64,000 nucleotides of DNA from contig QDFX01000015.1 of assembly GCA_003347645.1 (NCBI GenBank), positions 1 through 64,000 on the forward strand, given 5' to 3'. The notes below the pieces were generated by a model that had not been told where the DNA came from, searched no databases, and saw only the letters and a program-made list of their open reading frames with translations. The translations under genes and the position numbers were made by a program. Origin of the DNA: Rhizobiaceae bacterium CPCC 101076 (lineage in GTDB: Bacteria; Pseudomonadota; Alphaproteobacteria; Rhizobiales; Methylopilaceae). This document shows, in pieces, positions 47,461 through 56,477 of this stretch (position 1 is the stretch's first letter; every line of letters begins with the position of its first letter).

Positions 47461-47540
47461 GGCTTCGCAAGGTTCGAAGGCCCCGGCGGCGCGCCCTCCA
47501 CACAGTCGCGCCGCCGTTCGAGCCGACGACCAAGCGAACC

Positions 47541-47575
47541 AAGGTGCGGGCGCCGCAACGCCCGCACCTTTTTGT
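47541..47575 (+). terminator. fdh terminator
   Basis: AAGGTGCGGGCG (47541-47552), loop CCGCAA, CGCCCGCACCTT (47559-47570), followed by TTTTTG. Perfect 12-base stem. Confidence 0.95.
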
Positions 47576-47593
47576 TTGTAAAAAGCCGGTGCG

Positions 47594-48778
47594 TCAGGCC
47601 GCCGGTGTCTTGGCCTCCTGTTCGAGTTTCTCCTCGAACAGGGCTGCGATGACGTCCGATTGGGTAATGATGCCGACAAGGCGCCCCTGGTCGTTCACGA
47701 CCGGCAGGTGGTGGAGGCCACCATCCGCCATCAGGGGAAGCAGGTCGGCGACCGGCATGTTCGGCGTGGCTGTGCGGACCGGCGTCGTCATCACGTCGGA
47801 GACCACGTCCTGCGGCGCCGGTTTCATCCGCGCCGCGTTGCCGAGCCGCTGGCCAAACCGGACCGAGGGGCCACCATTGCCCCAGGATGTCTTGGTGAGG
47901 AGGTCGGTCTGGGTCAGGATGCCGATCACACGCGCGTCCTCGTCCGTCACCGGCAGGACCTTGATATGATGCTCGCGCAGCATGTGAAGCGCCTCGCGCA
48001 ATGTCTCGCCGGGCGAGACCGCCAGCACGTCGCGTGACATGATGTCGGCGCAGCGCAGTTCGCCCGAGCGACGGCGGAAGGCCCGCAATTCAGCACTGCG
48101 CATCACCGCTTCGAGGTCGGCCCGGTCTACGTCGAGCAACTGGCCATATTCCATGAGCGCCGCCTCGATATCCGCGGATGTGAAGCCAATGCGCGACATT
48201 GGCGGCACGTCTCTGGTTCCGTGGCCTGGAGACGTCGTCGCCGGCATCACCGAATGCGGGTAGCTGCGGCCGGTGAGATTATTGAACACGAGCGCGGCCA
48301 GGACGATCAGCAGCGTATTCGCTCCGAGCGGCCAAAGCAGGAAATGATAGCCAGCGGCGTGGATCACCGGGCCGCCGAGCACGGCGGTCAGTGCGACGGC
48401 GCCGCTCGGGGGATGCAGGCAGCGCAGGCTGAGCATCGCCGGGATGGCGAACGCGATGGCAATCGCAGCCGCGATGGCTGGATCGTCGATCCATTGGGCC
48501 GCGGTGACGCCGATCAGCGCCGAGACCATATTGCCGCCGATGATCGACCAGGGCTGGGCGAGGGGGCTCGCCGGCACACCGAACAACAGAACAGCCGACG
48601 CGCCCATTGGCGGGAGCAGATAGGGCAGTTCGTTGAACGAGCCGAAGGCGAGGCGCGCGACGAGACCGGTGATCAGAATGCCGATCAGGGCGCCGATGCC
48701 GGCTCGAAATCGTTCCAGCCCGCTCACCGGCGGAGAACCGTGGAAGAGCCGCTTCAGCATATCGGAGTTCTGGGCCAT
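47594..48778 (-). CDS. HPP-domain membrane protein with CBS pair
   Basis: A 394-residue inner-membrane protein. The N-terminal HPP domain has four or more helices and motifs ELPYLLPPMGASAVLLFGVP and LRCLHPPSGAVALTAVLGG. A cytoplasmic C-terminus holds two CBS domains (residues 240-385: CADIMSRDVLAVSPGETLRE, HHIKVLPVTDEDARVIGILT; and SDVMTTPVRTATPNMPVADL, LHHLPVVNDQGRLVGIIT). CBS pairs bind adenine nucleotides, so transport may be tuned by energy status. HPP proteins have been linked to nitrite movement in plastids, but the substrate here is unknown. It faces fdh tail to tail. Confidence 0.85.
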   Translation of the reverse strand: MAQNSDMLKRLFHGSPPVSGLERFRAGIGALIGILITGLVARLAFGSFNELPYLLPPMGASAVLLFGVPASPLAQPWSIIGGNMVSALIGVTAAQWIDDPAIAAAIAIAFAIPAMLSLRCLHPPSGAVALTAVLGGPVIHAAGYHFLLWPLGANTLLIVLAALVFNNLTGRSYPHSVMPATTSPGHGTRDVPPMSRIGFTSADIEAALMEYGQLLDVDRADLEAVMRSAELRAFRRRSGELRCADIMSRDVLAVSPGETLREALHMLREHHIKVLPVTDEDARVIGILTQTDLLTKTSWGNGGPSVRFGQRLGNAARMKPAPQDVVSDVMTTPVRTATPNMPVADLLPLMADGGLHHLPVVNDQGRLVGIITQSDVIAALFEEKLEQEAKTPAA

Positions 48779-48918
48779 CGAGTGCGCACATCCTCGCTGG
48801 CAGACTCAACCTGCGCCTGCCTAAGTTCTGTGCAGTTCGATCATGCCCGTTACGCGCCAGTCAACCCGACCCAAGGTCGCTGCCGTCATTGGTGCGCTAG
48901 TGTTCGCCATAGCGGAGT

Positions 48919-50028
48919 TCACACCACCACGCTCAACCGCTTCGCCGCCCGCGTGATCCCGGTATAGAGCCACCGTGCCCGGCTGTCGGGGAAGGCGAAG
49001 CTCTCGTCGAAGAGCACCACGTCGTCCCATTGCGAGCCCTGGGATTTGTGCACCGTCAGCACATAGCCGAAATCGAACTCGTCATAGGCCCGACGCTCCT
49101 CCCAGCTCAGATCCTCGATCGCGCCGAGGAAGCATTCCGGACGCACCGTCACCTTCACTTCGCGGCGTCCGCCTTCCTCTTCTGGCTTGATCCGCATGGT
49201 TACGAGCTTGGACTTGGATGTCCGGTTTTCGGTCACAGTCCAGAGGCCGCCGTTGAACAGCGCCTTCCTTCGGTTGTTTCGAAGGCAGACCAGCTTGTCG
49301 CCGGTCATCGGCAGTTCCTCGGTGAAGCCACGCCGTTCGCGCATGCGCTTGTTGTAGGCCTTACGGGTGTTGTTTCGTCCGACCAGCACTTGCTCCGCGC
49401 CAAGCACACGGGCGGGATCAAGTTGCGACTTCGGCACGACCTCGGTCTCGCCATAGACGCCCGGCTCCAGCGTCCGGCCCTCGCGCACCTGCATCGACAG
49501 CCGTACGATCGGATCGTCCTGCGCCTGACGGTGGACCTCGGTCAGCATCACGTCCGGCTCGGAATTCGTGAAGAACCCGCCACCCTGAACCGGCGGAAGC
49601 TGCGCCGGATCGCCGAGGACGAGCAGGGGAACGTCGAACGACAGCAGGTCGCGGCCGAGTTCCTGGTCCACCATCGAGCACTCGTCGACGACGATCAGCT
49701 TGGCGCGGGAGGCGGGGGCTTCGTCCCAGAGCTCGAAATTTGGCGTTTCCTCGCCGCTCTCCTTCGCCTTGTAGATCAGGCTGTGAATCGTCGACGCGCC
49801 CTCGCACCCCCGGGATCGCATCACCAGAGCTGCCTTGCCGGTGAACGCGGCATATTTCACCACGCCGTCGATGCCCTCGGCCAGATGCCGGGCAAGCGTC
49901 GTCTTTCCCGTTCCGGCATAGCCGAACAGGCGGAAGATCTGGGGCGTCGAGCCGCGTCCTGGTCTGGCCTTGAGCCAGTCGCCGACGGCCTTCAGCGCAT
50001 CGTCCTGATGGGGAGTGAACTTCGGCAT
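48919..50028 (-). CDS. RecD-like ATP-dependent DNA helicase
   Basis: A 369-residue superfamily 1B helicase. Walker A is LFGYAGTGKTTLARHL near residue 37, Walker B IVVDECSMVDQELG near residue 108, then LLVLGDPAQLPPVQGGGFF (motif III) and motif VI region YVLTVHKSQGSQWDDVVLF and WLYTGITRAAKRLSVVV. It lacks the N-terminal domain of RecD2, so it is the short phage/Dda-like form. Similar stand-alone genes are common in rhizobia; the role in repair or conjugation is not shown. The ATG at 50028 fits the start MPKFTPHQDDAL. Confidence 0.88.
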   Translation of the reverse strand: MPKFTPHQDDALKAVGDWLKARPGRGSTPQIFRLFGYAGTGKTTLARHLAEGIDGVVKYAAFTGKAALVMRSRGCEGASTIHSLIYKAKESGEETPNFELWDEAPASRAKLIVVDECSMVDQELGRDLLSFDVPLLVLGDPAQLPPVQGGGFFTNSEPDVMLTEVHRQAQDDPIVRLSMQVREGRTLEPGVYGETEVVPKSQLDPARVLGAEQVLVGRNNTRKAYNKRMRERRGFTEELPMTGDKLVCLRNNRRKALFNGGLWTVTENRTSKSKLVTMRIKPEEEGGRREVKVTVRPECFLGAIEDLSWEERRAYDEFDFGYVLTVHKSQGSQWDDVVLFDESFAFPDSRARWLYTGITRAAKRLSVVV

Positions 50029-50287
50029 GGGATTCGCGGGAACAATACCAGAACTAAAAACGGAAGTCTGTCCCCCGGACCGCCCACGGTGCCGCCGTGT
50101 CGCGTGATCCGGGGCCCAGCACGTGAGTGCGCCGCAGGCGCTCTTTGGACATTGAGCTTCGCGAATATGCGCTGGGACCCGGTTCTCGTGATGCGCTATC
50201 GCGCACACGGACCGGGACACGGTTGTTCCATCAACCGCAATCCGCTATCTGACCGCGCTCCCTGACAACCTGAAGACGAGGCACGCG

Positions 50288-50647
50288 ATGAACGTCACCA
50301 TGATGAAGGGCAAGATCCACCGTGCGACCGTCACCGAAGCCGACCTCCATTACGAAGGCTCGATCTCGATCGACCGTGATCTGTCGGAGGCGGCGGGCTT
50401 CTTCATCAACGAGCGCGTCGAGATCTACAACATCGACACCGGTGCGCGCTTCGCGACCTACGTCATCGAGGGCAAGCGGGGCTCGGGCGTGATCGGCCTG
50501 AACGGCGCCGCCGCCCGTCTGGCCATGCCGGGCGACAAGGTCATCATCGTCGCCTATGCCGACATGAGCGCCGAGGAAGCCCGGACGCACGTTCCAAGCG
50601 TCGTCATGGTCGACGGCGACAACCGGATCCAGCCAAAAGCAGCCTAG
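50288..50647 (+). CDS. panD: Aspartate 1-decarboxylase
   Basis: Makes beta-alanine for pantothenate and coenzyme A. A 119-residue pyruvoyl enzyme: the self-cleavage site lies in [12 protein letters not shown], between Gly and Ser near residue 24, producing the pyruvoyl group. [20 protein letters not shown] and [20 protein letters not shown] are also family hallmarks. GACGAGG is upstream of the ATG. An internal ATG (MMKGKIHR) is possible as the true start. The stop shares CTAG with the convergent cyclase. Confidence 0.95.
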   Translation: MNVTMMKGKIHRATVTEADLHYEGSISIDRDLSEAAGFFINERVEIYNIDTGARFATYVIEGKRGSGVIGLNGAAARLAMPGDKVIIVAYADMSAEEARTHVPSVVMVDGDNRIQPKAA

Positions 50648-52233
50648 GTCGTGGGTACAGCTCTCGTCTTGACGTCGAGCGCCGCGATGGCCTGCTCCAG
50701 CAGCCGCCGCGTTCTGTCCGCGGCAGCCGGATCCATCGCGTCGAAGTCGAGGAACACCTCGACGCCCTTGGCCTGTTCGCTCAACACCATCGGCCGGGTT
50801 TCCTCGTCGCCGGTCAGGCCGTCGACGGCATAGGGAATCACCTCGCGGCTGATGCCCTTCATGTGGATCGGCTCCAGCGGGTGAGCGCGGACGAGATCGC
50901 GAACCAGCGCGTAGGTCTCATAGCTCAGCACGATGCCGCCCGGTTCCGCCGTGGTCTGTAGGCGGGCCGCGAGGTTCGCCTCGGCACCGATGATCGTGTA
51001 GTCCATGCGGTCTTCCGAGCCGAAATTGCCGACATTGCAGAAGCCGGTATTGATGCCCATCCTCGCCTGGAAGGGCCGTTCGACACCGCGCCGCCGCCAC
51101 TCACCGTTTAGCGTCACGAGCCGCTTCTGCATCTCGACCGCCATCCGGAGACAGGCATTTGCGTCCTCGGCTGCGCCCTTGGTTTCCGGGTCGCCGAAGA
51201 ACACGAGCATCGCGTCGCCGATGAACTTGTCGACAGTCGCGCCGTGCTTCAGCGCGATGTTGGACATCTCGGTGAAATACTCGTTCAGCAGCGCCGTCAG
51301 GTCCTCCGGCTGCAGCCGCTCGGTTGTCGCGGTGAAGTCCTTGATGTCGGAGAAGAAGATCGTCAGCCGCTTGCGCTCAGTTGCGATCGCGACGTCGCGC
51401 TGTCCGGAGAAGATCGATTTGTATATCTGCGGCGAAAGGTATTTCGCGATCTTCATCGAGATCGCCGCGAGGAAGTCGTTCGCCTCGCTTAGCTCGCGGT
51501 TCATGCCAGCCATTGCGAGCGACTGGCGGCGCTGGAACAGCACGAACGAGATGCCGATGATAGCCGCCAGCGCGAAATAGCCGAGCAGGAACTTGAACGC
51601 GAAGACGTTCGCCGCGATCGGCTGATGGATCGTGATTTCCTGGATGCCGCGAACATCGCCGACCTTCCAGTCCTTCTTCGGACTTTCCGGATGCGTGTTG
51701 TGGCAGACCACGCAGGCGGCGGCCATCCGGACGGGACTGGCCATTCGGATCTCGCGATCGAACACCGATCCCGAGACGGAGATGATCGGCTGGCTCGGAT
51801 CGTTCCTGAGGCGCTGGATCGCTGTCGTTTCGAAGAGATCGAGATCGCGCGGCCCGCGGCCGGAGAATGGGTAATCGGAGACGAAGCGGTATTTCACCGA
51901 GTCGTTTCGCTTGCTGATCAGGTTGCCGAGTTCGATCGACAAGGTCGCCGGGATCGGGATGCCGCCAATCACGGCATGGAAGTCATGCGTTGGCTTGATC
52001 GTCTGGCCATTGGCGGCAAGGACGCGGCCGACCACCTCGGCGGAATAGAAGCCGCGCATGTCGTCGATGATGCGGCTGATCTCGCCGCCCTGACGGCGCA
52101 ATAGATCCTCGGACAGCGCACGCAGGTCGAGCAGTGCGGCTACGGGAAGGCCGGCGAGCAGCAAGAGAACCATGCCGGCGATCCACCATACCGACGTCGT
52201 CCGCCCGGTCGCGACTTCACCATCATCCGCCAT
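50644..52233 (-). CDS. Adenylate cyclase with periplasmic haem-c sensor
   Basis: A 529-residue inner-membrane signalling enzyme. Helix 1 ([21 protein letters not shown]) is followed by a periplasmic Tll0287-like/DUF3365 domain (about 40-200) with one c-type haem site CVVCH within [19 protein letters not shown] near residue 175. Helix 2 ([20 protein letters not shown]) leads to a class III cyclase domain (residues 290-475): metal Asp in [13 protein letters not shown] and [15 protein letters not shown], substrate residues in [17 protein letters not shown]. The Lys before FIGDAM and the Asp before YTIIG fit ATP, giving cAMP. I start at 52233 because GGAGG is five bases upstream; an upstream ATG (52245) is possible. 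A role sensing redox or a gas is inference. Confidence 0.88.
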   Translation of the reverse strand: MADDGEVATGRTTSVWWIAGMVLLLLAGLPVAALLDLRALSEDLLRRQGGEISRIIDDMRGFYSAEVVGRVLAANGQTIKPTHDFHAVIGGIPIPATLSIELGNLISKRNDSVKYRFVSDYPFSGRGPRDLDLFETTAIQRLRNDPSQPIISVSGSVFDREIRMASPVRMAAACVVCHNTHPESPKKDWKVGDVRGIQEITIHQPIAANVFAFKFLLGYFALAAIIGISFVLFQRRQSLAMAGMNRELSEANDFLAAISMKIAKYLSPQIYKSIFSGQRDVAIATERKRLTIFFSDIKDFTATTERLQPEDLTALLNEYFTEMSNIALKHGATVDKFIGDAMLVFFGDPETKGAAEDANACLRMAVEMQKRLVTLNGEWRRRGVERPFQARMGINTGFCNVGNFGSEDRMDYTIIGAEANLAARLQTTAEPGGIVLSYETYALVRDLVRAHPLEPIHMKGISREVIPYAVDGLTGDEETRPMVLSEQAKGVEVFLDFDAMDPAAADRTRRLLEQAIAALDVKTRAVPTT

Positions 52234-52293
52234 GTCAGCCTCCATCCCCGAAACCCTTATAGCCGGGTTTCAGGGACGCGCCATGGGCGAACG

Positions 52294-52998
52294 CTAGGGG
52301 GCGATTTCCCAGGTCGCCGTGATGTTGATCTGGACGTCCTGCTCTCCTTCCGCGACCGGTACAGAGTCGGCCTTGGCCGCCATTTGCGGGCGCATGACCA
52401 TCGGCCGTGGCGGGATGAAGCCGCCACCCTGTTCGGAAAGATCGCGCAACTTTCCTAACTTCACGCCGGCCGCCTCTGCATAGATCTCGGCCTTGCGCTT
52501 GGCATCGGCGAACGCTTCCTTGCGGGCTTCGTCCTGCAGCGGCGCTTTCTTGTCGATGTCGAAGCTGAGCCCATTGATCTGGTTGGAGCCGTCGGTCACC
52601 GCCTTGTCCAGGATCGTGCCGAGCTTCGAGAGATCGCGGATTTTTACCGATAGCGTATTCGTAACCGTGTAGCCGATGATGCGCGGATCACCGGTTCGGT
52701 TCGGCTGGTAATCGTATTTTGGCTGGACCGAGAAACCCGACGTCGAGAGATCCTTGTCCTCGATGCCGGAGGACTTGAAGCTGGCGAGCAGCGTTTCCAT
52801 CGCCTTCGAATTGGCTGCGAGTGCGTCGCCAGCCGTCTTGGCCTCGGTGACTACGCCCGACGACAAGGTAGCCATGTCGGGCTTGGCCGAGACGCTGCCT
52901 TCGCCGGAGACGGTGATCGACGGTGGCAGAGGGGGGACCGGTTGGGCGAGCGCGGGAACGGCCAGAACGAGGAACGCGGCGGCAAGCGCGAGGCGCAT
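52294..52998 (-). CDS. SIMPL domain (DUF541) periplasmic protein
   Basis: A 234-residue secreted protein (signal LALAAAFLVLAVPALAQ). The SIMPL/DUF541 domain covers the mature part: SITVSGEGSVSAKPDMATLS, GFSVQPKYDYQPNRTGDPRI, GYTVTNTLSVKIRDL, DEARKEAFADAKRKAEIYAE. Proteins of this kind are linked to envelope stress or oxidative protection; no enzymatic role is known. The ATG at 52998 was chosen as the start of the signal peptide. It lies on the same strand as the cyclase, 60 bp upstream of it. Confidence 0.9.
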   Translation of the reverse strand: MRLALAAAFLVLAVPALAQPVPPLPPSITVSGEGSVSAKPDMATLSSGVVTEAKTAGDALAANSKAMETLLASFKSSGIEDKDLSTSGFSVQPKYDYQPNRTGDPRIIGYTVTNTLSVKIRDLSKLGTILDKAVTDGSNQINGLSFDIDKKAPLQDEARKEAFADAKRKAEIYAEAAGVKLGKLRDLSEQGGGFIPPRPMVMRPQMAAKADSVPVAEGEQDVQINITATWEIAP

Positions 52999-53106
52999 TG
53001 AAAGACTCCAGTTTGCGGGAGGCGAACAGGAGCGGTGAAAGCAGGCGGGATGAAGGCATACGATCTTGCGCGAGCGGGCCGCCTCATGCGAGTGCTCGGT
53101 TTGCGT

Positions 53107-53182
53107 GGGCCTGTAGCTCAATGGTTAGAGCCGACCGCTCATAACGGTCTGGTTGCAGGTTCGAGTCCTGCCGGGCCCACCA
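53107..53182 (+). tRNA. tRNA with CAU anticodon, probably tRNA-Ile2
   Basis: A full 76-base cloverleaf with encoded CCA. Acceptor GGGCCTG (53107-53113) pairs with CGGGCCC (53172-53178); D arm GCTC/GAGC; anticodon stem GACCG/CGGTC with loop CTCATAA, anticodon CAT; T arm GCAGG/CCTGC with TTCGAGT loop. CAU is used by initiator, elongator Met and Ile2. It lacks the mismatched first pair of initiators. The C4-G69 and C5-G68 pairs are those recognised by TilS, which converts C34 to lysidine, so tRNA-Ile2 (AUA codons) is most likely. Elongator Met remains possible. Confidence 0.85.
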
Positions 53183-53224
53183 CGCCTTTCACCAGGCGGC
53201 CACTCTCCCACGATCGCGCTCCTG

Positions 53225-53641
53225 TCACTTCGGCGGGGCGTTTGCCTGTTCGAGCGCGACGAGCGGTTTGCCTTTTTCGACGATGTAGGTGGCGAGTTCG
53301 GCGGCATTGCCGGTGCCAACATTCTTCGCCGTATGGATCATGCCGGCCGGAATAAACAAGGACTCGCCTTGCTTGAGCATTACCGGCGGCTTGCCGTCGA
53401 GCTGATATTCAAGCAGGCCTTCGATGACATAGGCGATCTCCTCGCCCGGATGCTTGTGCGCCGGAAACGCGACCCCAGGGGCGAAGTCGACACGCACCTG
53501 GACGACGTCGCGTCCCGGTATGCTGAGGTCGTGACGCAGCAGATCGGTGCGTTTGACGCCGGGCTGCTGCGACTGCGCCATATCGAGGGTCAGGCCGCCG
53601 ACGATGAGGACCGCTGTCGCGATAAACTGGACCGCTTTCAT
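53225..53641 (-). CDS. Secreted cupin-domain protein
   Basis: A 138-residue protein with a signal peptide (MKAVQFIATAVLIVGGL) and one cupin barrel. Metal motif 1 is FPAHKHPGEEIAYVIEG and motif 2 is GESLFIPAGMIHTAKNVGTG, giving two His and one Glu plus a late His ligand. These small cupins bind metal ions; many are uncharacterised, often linked to quercetin-like or sugar substrates. It lies 34 bp downstream of the epoxide hydrolase on the same strand and is probably cotranscribed with it. Confidence 0.85.
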   Translation of the reverse strand: MKAVQFIATAVLIVGGLTLDMAQSQQPGVKRTDLLRHDLSIPGRDVVQVRVDFAPGVAFPAHKHPGEEIAYVIEGLLEYQLDGKPPVMLKQGESLFIPAGMIHTAKNVGTGNAAELATYIVEKGKPLVALEQANAPPK

Positions 53642-53675
53642 GTCGTACGCTCCGTGCTTCGGTGAAACTCGGCGA

Positions 53676-54953
53676 TCAGTGCATATTGCGAAGTGTTCGG
53701 AAGGCCGCGCGGAGTTCGGCCGCGAATAGCTCGGGCTGCTCCCAGGCAGCGAAGTGCCCCCCTCGGTCGACCTCGTTGAAATAGATGAGATTACGGTAGG
53801 CCTTCCGCGCCCATGTCTCCGGTGCGCGATAGACCTCGTCCGGAAAGACCGTGATCGCCACCGGAAGGGCGATTTCGGAGGTCTTTTGTGCGGACGAGAG
53901 AATGACGCTCTGACCGCTTGTCTCCCAATAGAGCCGCGCTGCGGACGCCGCGCTGTTCGTCAGCCAGTACAGCGAAACGTTGTCCAGGAAGTCGTCTTTG
54001 CGGAGCAGACGTTCCGGCTCGCCGTTGTTGTAGTCGTACATGAAGACCGCGAGACCGGCCGGAGAGTCCGTGATGGTCTGGCCGATCACCTGCGGTCGCG
54101 TTCCCATGAGCGCTGCATAGGCCCGGTACATCTTGTAGAACCTGTCGAGCGCTTCGAACGCCGCGCGCTCCTTGTCGGACAGTCCTTCCGGTGGAGGCGC
54201 GCCACGGGCGAGGAGGGCCGCGATGTCGGGTGGCACCGTCGCCGGCAGGTTGATGTGAATGCCGAGCAATCCTGCCGACGCCTGACGCGCCATCGCGCTG
54301 GAGACGGGTGAGCCCCAGTCGCCGCCCTGTGCGACGTATCGGGTGTATCCGAGGCGGCTCATTAGTTCGGCCCAGGCTCGGGCAATGCGGTCCGGACCCC
54401 AGCCGGTACTCGTGGGTTTGCCGGAGAATCCGTAGCCCGGCATCGAGGGCAGGACGAGATCCAAGGCATCCTCGGCGCTTCCGCCGTGCGAGACCGGGTC
54501 CGTGAGTGGACCAACGGTGCCGAGCAGCTCGAAAACGGAGCCGGGCCAGCCATGCGTCATGATCAGGGGCAGGGCATTCGCATGACGGGAACGGACGTGA
54601 ACGAAGTGAATGTCGAGCCCGTCGATCTCGGTGATGAATTGCGGGAGGGCATTCAGCTTCGCCTCACCCTTGCGCCAGTCGTATTCGGTTCCCCAATAGG
54701 CGATGAGCTGCTGCAACGCCGCGAGCTGTATGCCCTGCGATCGGTCGGTGACCGTCTCCTTGTCCGGCCATCGGGTCGCGGCGAGGCGCCTGCGGAGATC
54801 CGCGATCTGATCTACCGGGACGTCAACGCGGAAGGGGCGGAGCGTGGCGTCTCCCTCGGCCTCGGCCGGCCGGCTCCGGAATGGAATGAGGGCACCAACC
54901 GCCGCCAAGCCGGCCAGAATGCCACGTCTCGTGGACCAGAAGGTCGCATTCAT
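53676..54953 (-). CDS. Epoxide hydrolase family protein with Tat-like signal
   Basis: A 425-residue alpha/beta hydrolase of the EHN type. The N-terminus has a twin-arginine-like signal STRRGILAGLAAVGAL, so it may be exported folded. The EHN domain (residues 35-140) with DQIADLRRRLAATRWPDKET is followed by the core: MTHGWPGSVFELLGTVGPLT, then nucleophile Asp in VAQGGDWGSPVSSAM near residue 220, oxyanion HGWPG, and His in VDRGGHFAAWEQPELF near residue 405. It would open epoxide rings on unknown compounds. The ATG at 54953 has GGGGGAGAG upstream. The downstream cupin is likely its operon partner. Confidence 0.9.
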   Translation of the reverse strand: MNATFWSTRRGILAGLAAVGALIPFRSRPAEAEGDATLRPFRVDVPVDQIADLRRRLAATRWPDKETVTDRSQGIQLAALQQLIAYWGTEYDWRKGEAKLNALPQFITEIDGLDIHFVHVRSRHANALPLIMTHGWPGSVFELLGTVGPLTDPVSHGGSAEDALDLVLPSMPGYGFSGKPTSTGWGPDRIARAWAELMSRLGYTRYVAQGGDWGSPVSSAMARQASAGLLGIHINLPATVPPDIAALLARGAPPPEGLSDKERAAFEALDRFYKMYRAYAALMGTRPQVIGQTITDSPAGLAVFMYDYNNGEPERLLRKDDFLDNVSLYWLTNSAASAARLYWETSGQSVILSSAQKTSEIALPVAITVFPDEVYRAPETWARKAYRNLIYFNEVDRGGHFAAWEQPELFAAELRAAFRTLRNMH

Positions 54954-55122
54954 GCTGCTCTCCCCCGGTGGCAGGAACCTTTGTCCTGGCGTGTTGAGGG
55001 CGCGCCTGCTCCGCACATTAGCGACTTCCGGTGATTAGTCGACTGATCGTGCGGACATCGAGACGCAGCTTAAGGGAGTGCAGAATGCTCGGCTTGCCGT
55101 GCTAGGCTCTTGTCCGCAGGTG

Positions 55123-55827
55123 ATGAAAGCTTTCCTCCGCTTCCGCTCGAAACCGAAGGTTCTGCTGCTGCAGACATCGGACGCGGAAATCTACGCCCCG
55201 ATGCTGGCGATCGGCGAGCGGGCGAACCGCGCCTATTGCGAAAGCCACGGCTTCGAATACCGGTCCTTCGTCGGGCTGAAGCGCGGTCATTATTCCTGGC
55301 ACGCCACCTATAATCGCATCCCGCTGATCAAGGAGATCATGGACGAGGGCTATAGGGGCTGGGTGCTCTATCTCGACGCCGATGCCTATGTGCACGATCT
55401 CGGGTTTGATATCCGGGAGATCATCGGCTGGAGGTCCGAGCCGCTGATCGCCGATACAGCCGGCCGCGACGATTACTGGGCGATCAATGCCGGCGTCTTC
55501 CTGCTCAATCTCGGGGATCGCCGGGGCCGGAAGATCGCGGCGACCTGGTACTCCGATTTCATGGCGATTTCAGATGACGATCTCATCAAGGCAAGGCGGT
55601 GGTATTCGATCGCGAGCGATCAGGGTCTGTTGCACAACCTTCTTCGCCGCGACGTCAAGTATCGCAACGCGGTCAGGCGAGCGCCTCCCCAGCTGCTGAA
55701 TTATCACAACGGCACATTCGTCCGTCAGTATCTCCGCGAGTTTGGCCCGCTCTCGAAACGGGTGGCGGTGATGGAGCAGGATATCGCCGAGATCCTGACC
55801 CGATGGGAACTGTCGCGAGACGAATAG
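55123..55827 (+). CDS. Glycosyltransferase-like protein (DXD type)
   Basis: A 234-residue cytoplasmic protein resembling the galactosyl transferase GMA12/MNN10 and nucleotide-sugar family. Seen: LQTSDAEIYAPMLAIGERAN, the DXD-like YLDADAYVHDL near residue 94, then INAGVFLLNLGDRRG near residue 130 and ASDQGLLHNLL. A lipopolysaccharide or exopolysaccharide role is possible. The ATG at 55123 and a GTG at 55078 both lack a strong ribosome site; the shorter form is chosen. Confidence 0.7.
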   Translation: MKAFLRFRSKPKVLLLQTSDAEIYAPMLAIGERANRAYCESHGFEYRSFVGLKRGHYSWHATYNRIPLIKEIMDEGYRGWVLYLDADAYVHDLGFDIREIIGWRSEPLIADTAGRDDYWAINAGVFLLNLGDRRGRKIAATWYSDFMAISDDDLIKARRWYSIASDQGLLHNLLRRDVKYRNAVRRAPPQLLNYHNGTFVRQYLREFGPLSKRVAVMEQDIAEILTRWELSRDE

Positions 55828-55833
55828 GCAGGA

Positions 55834-56136
55834 TCACTCGAGCAGGGTCGACGGATCGAACGGCAAGGTCTTCGGGTGGCTCGGCACCTTGCCGTCGCGC
55901 CACATCTCGTCATGAACGCGGGTGCCCTCGTCGGTGAGGCGGTAGAGCTGTTCGCCGTGTTCGTTGCGGCCGCGCTTTTCGAGAAGAGCGGAACTGATCA
56001 GCGCGGTGATGTCCGCGCTGCCGAGTTCCGGCCAGTGACTGGCCGGTGCTTCCAGGTCATGCGAACGGGCGAAGCGGTCGAGCGCGCGGCGCTGGGCCGT
56101 GGTCAGTTTGCGGTAAGTCAGCATCGCAAGCGACAT
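55834..56136 (-). CDS. Hypothetical protein, possible winged helix
   Basis: A 100-residue basic/charged protein. LTTAQRRALDRFARSHDLEA followed by LGSADITALISSALLEKRGR and QLYRLTDEGTRVHDEMWR looks like a winged-helix fold with a final beta wing (LYRLTDEGTRV), as in some MarR-like or restriction-type proteins, but no named family is certain. Function unknown. It is convergent with the glycosyltransferase gene, 6 bp away. Confidence 0.55.
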   Translation of the reverse strand: MSLAMLTYRKLTTAQRRALDRFARSHDLEAPASHWPELGSADITALISSALLEKRGRNEHGEQLYRLTDEGTRVHDEMWRDGKVPSHPKTLPFDPSTLLE

Positions 56137-56172
56137 AGGCCGCCGCGGGGCAACTGACCAGAAGGATCGTCT

Positions 56173-56403
56173 CTAATTCACGAGCTCCGCGACCTCGACT
56201 TCCATCATATCGACGAGGAAGTGAGGCGTGCGATGCGTCGTCGTCATTTCCGTGCGTGCCATGTCGATTGCCGCCTCGGACGAGGCGGCGGCCGGCACGT
56301 GGATGGTGCGCTGCAGGACTTTGGCTTCTCGGCCGACATCGTTGCAGACGCGCTTGAAGAAATGGACGGAATACGGAGTCGTGGCGGTTTTGCTGCCAAG
56401 CAT
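56173..56403 (-). CDS. Hypothetical small protein
   Basis: A 76-residue protein with no membrane segment: MLGSKTATTPYSVHFFKRVC, then ASSEAAIDMARTEMTTTHRT and FLVDMMEVEVAELVN. I do not recognise it. The start at 56403 was chosen because GGGAGG is seven bases upstream; upstream codons to 56469 read less like protein. It is on the same strand as, and 74 bp downstream of, ureG, so it could be the distal gene of the urea operon. Confidence 0.55.
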   Translation of the reverse strand: MLGSKTATTPYSVHFFKRVCNDVGREAKVLQRTIHVPAAASSEAAIDMARTEMTTTHRTPHFLVDMMEVEVAELVN

Positions 56404-56477
56404 CAGGGCCTCCCACTGAACCCACGCACCTTGAGGCGCTGTTTGGGCGTTGTCTTTGACCCTAATCAATGCCCCGA

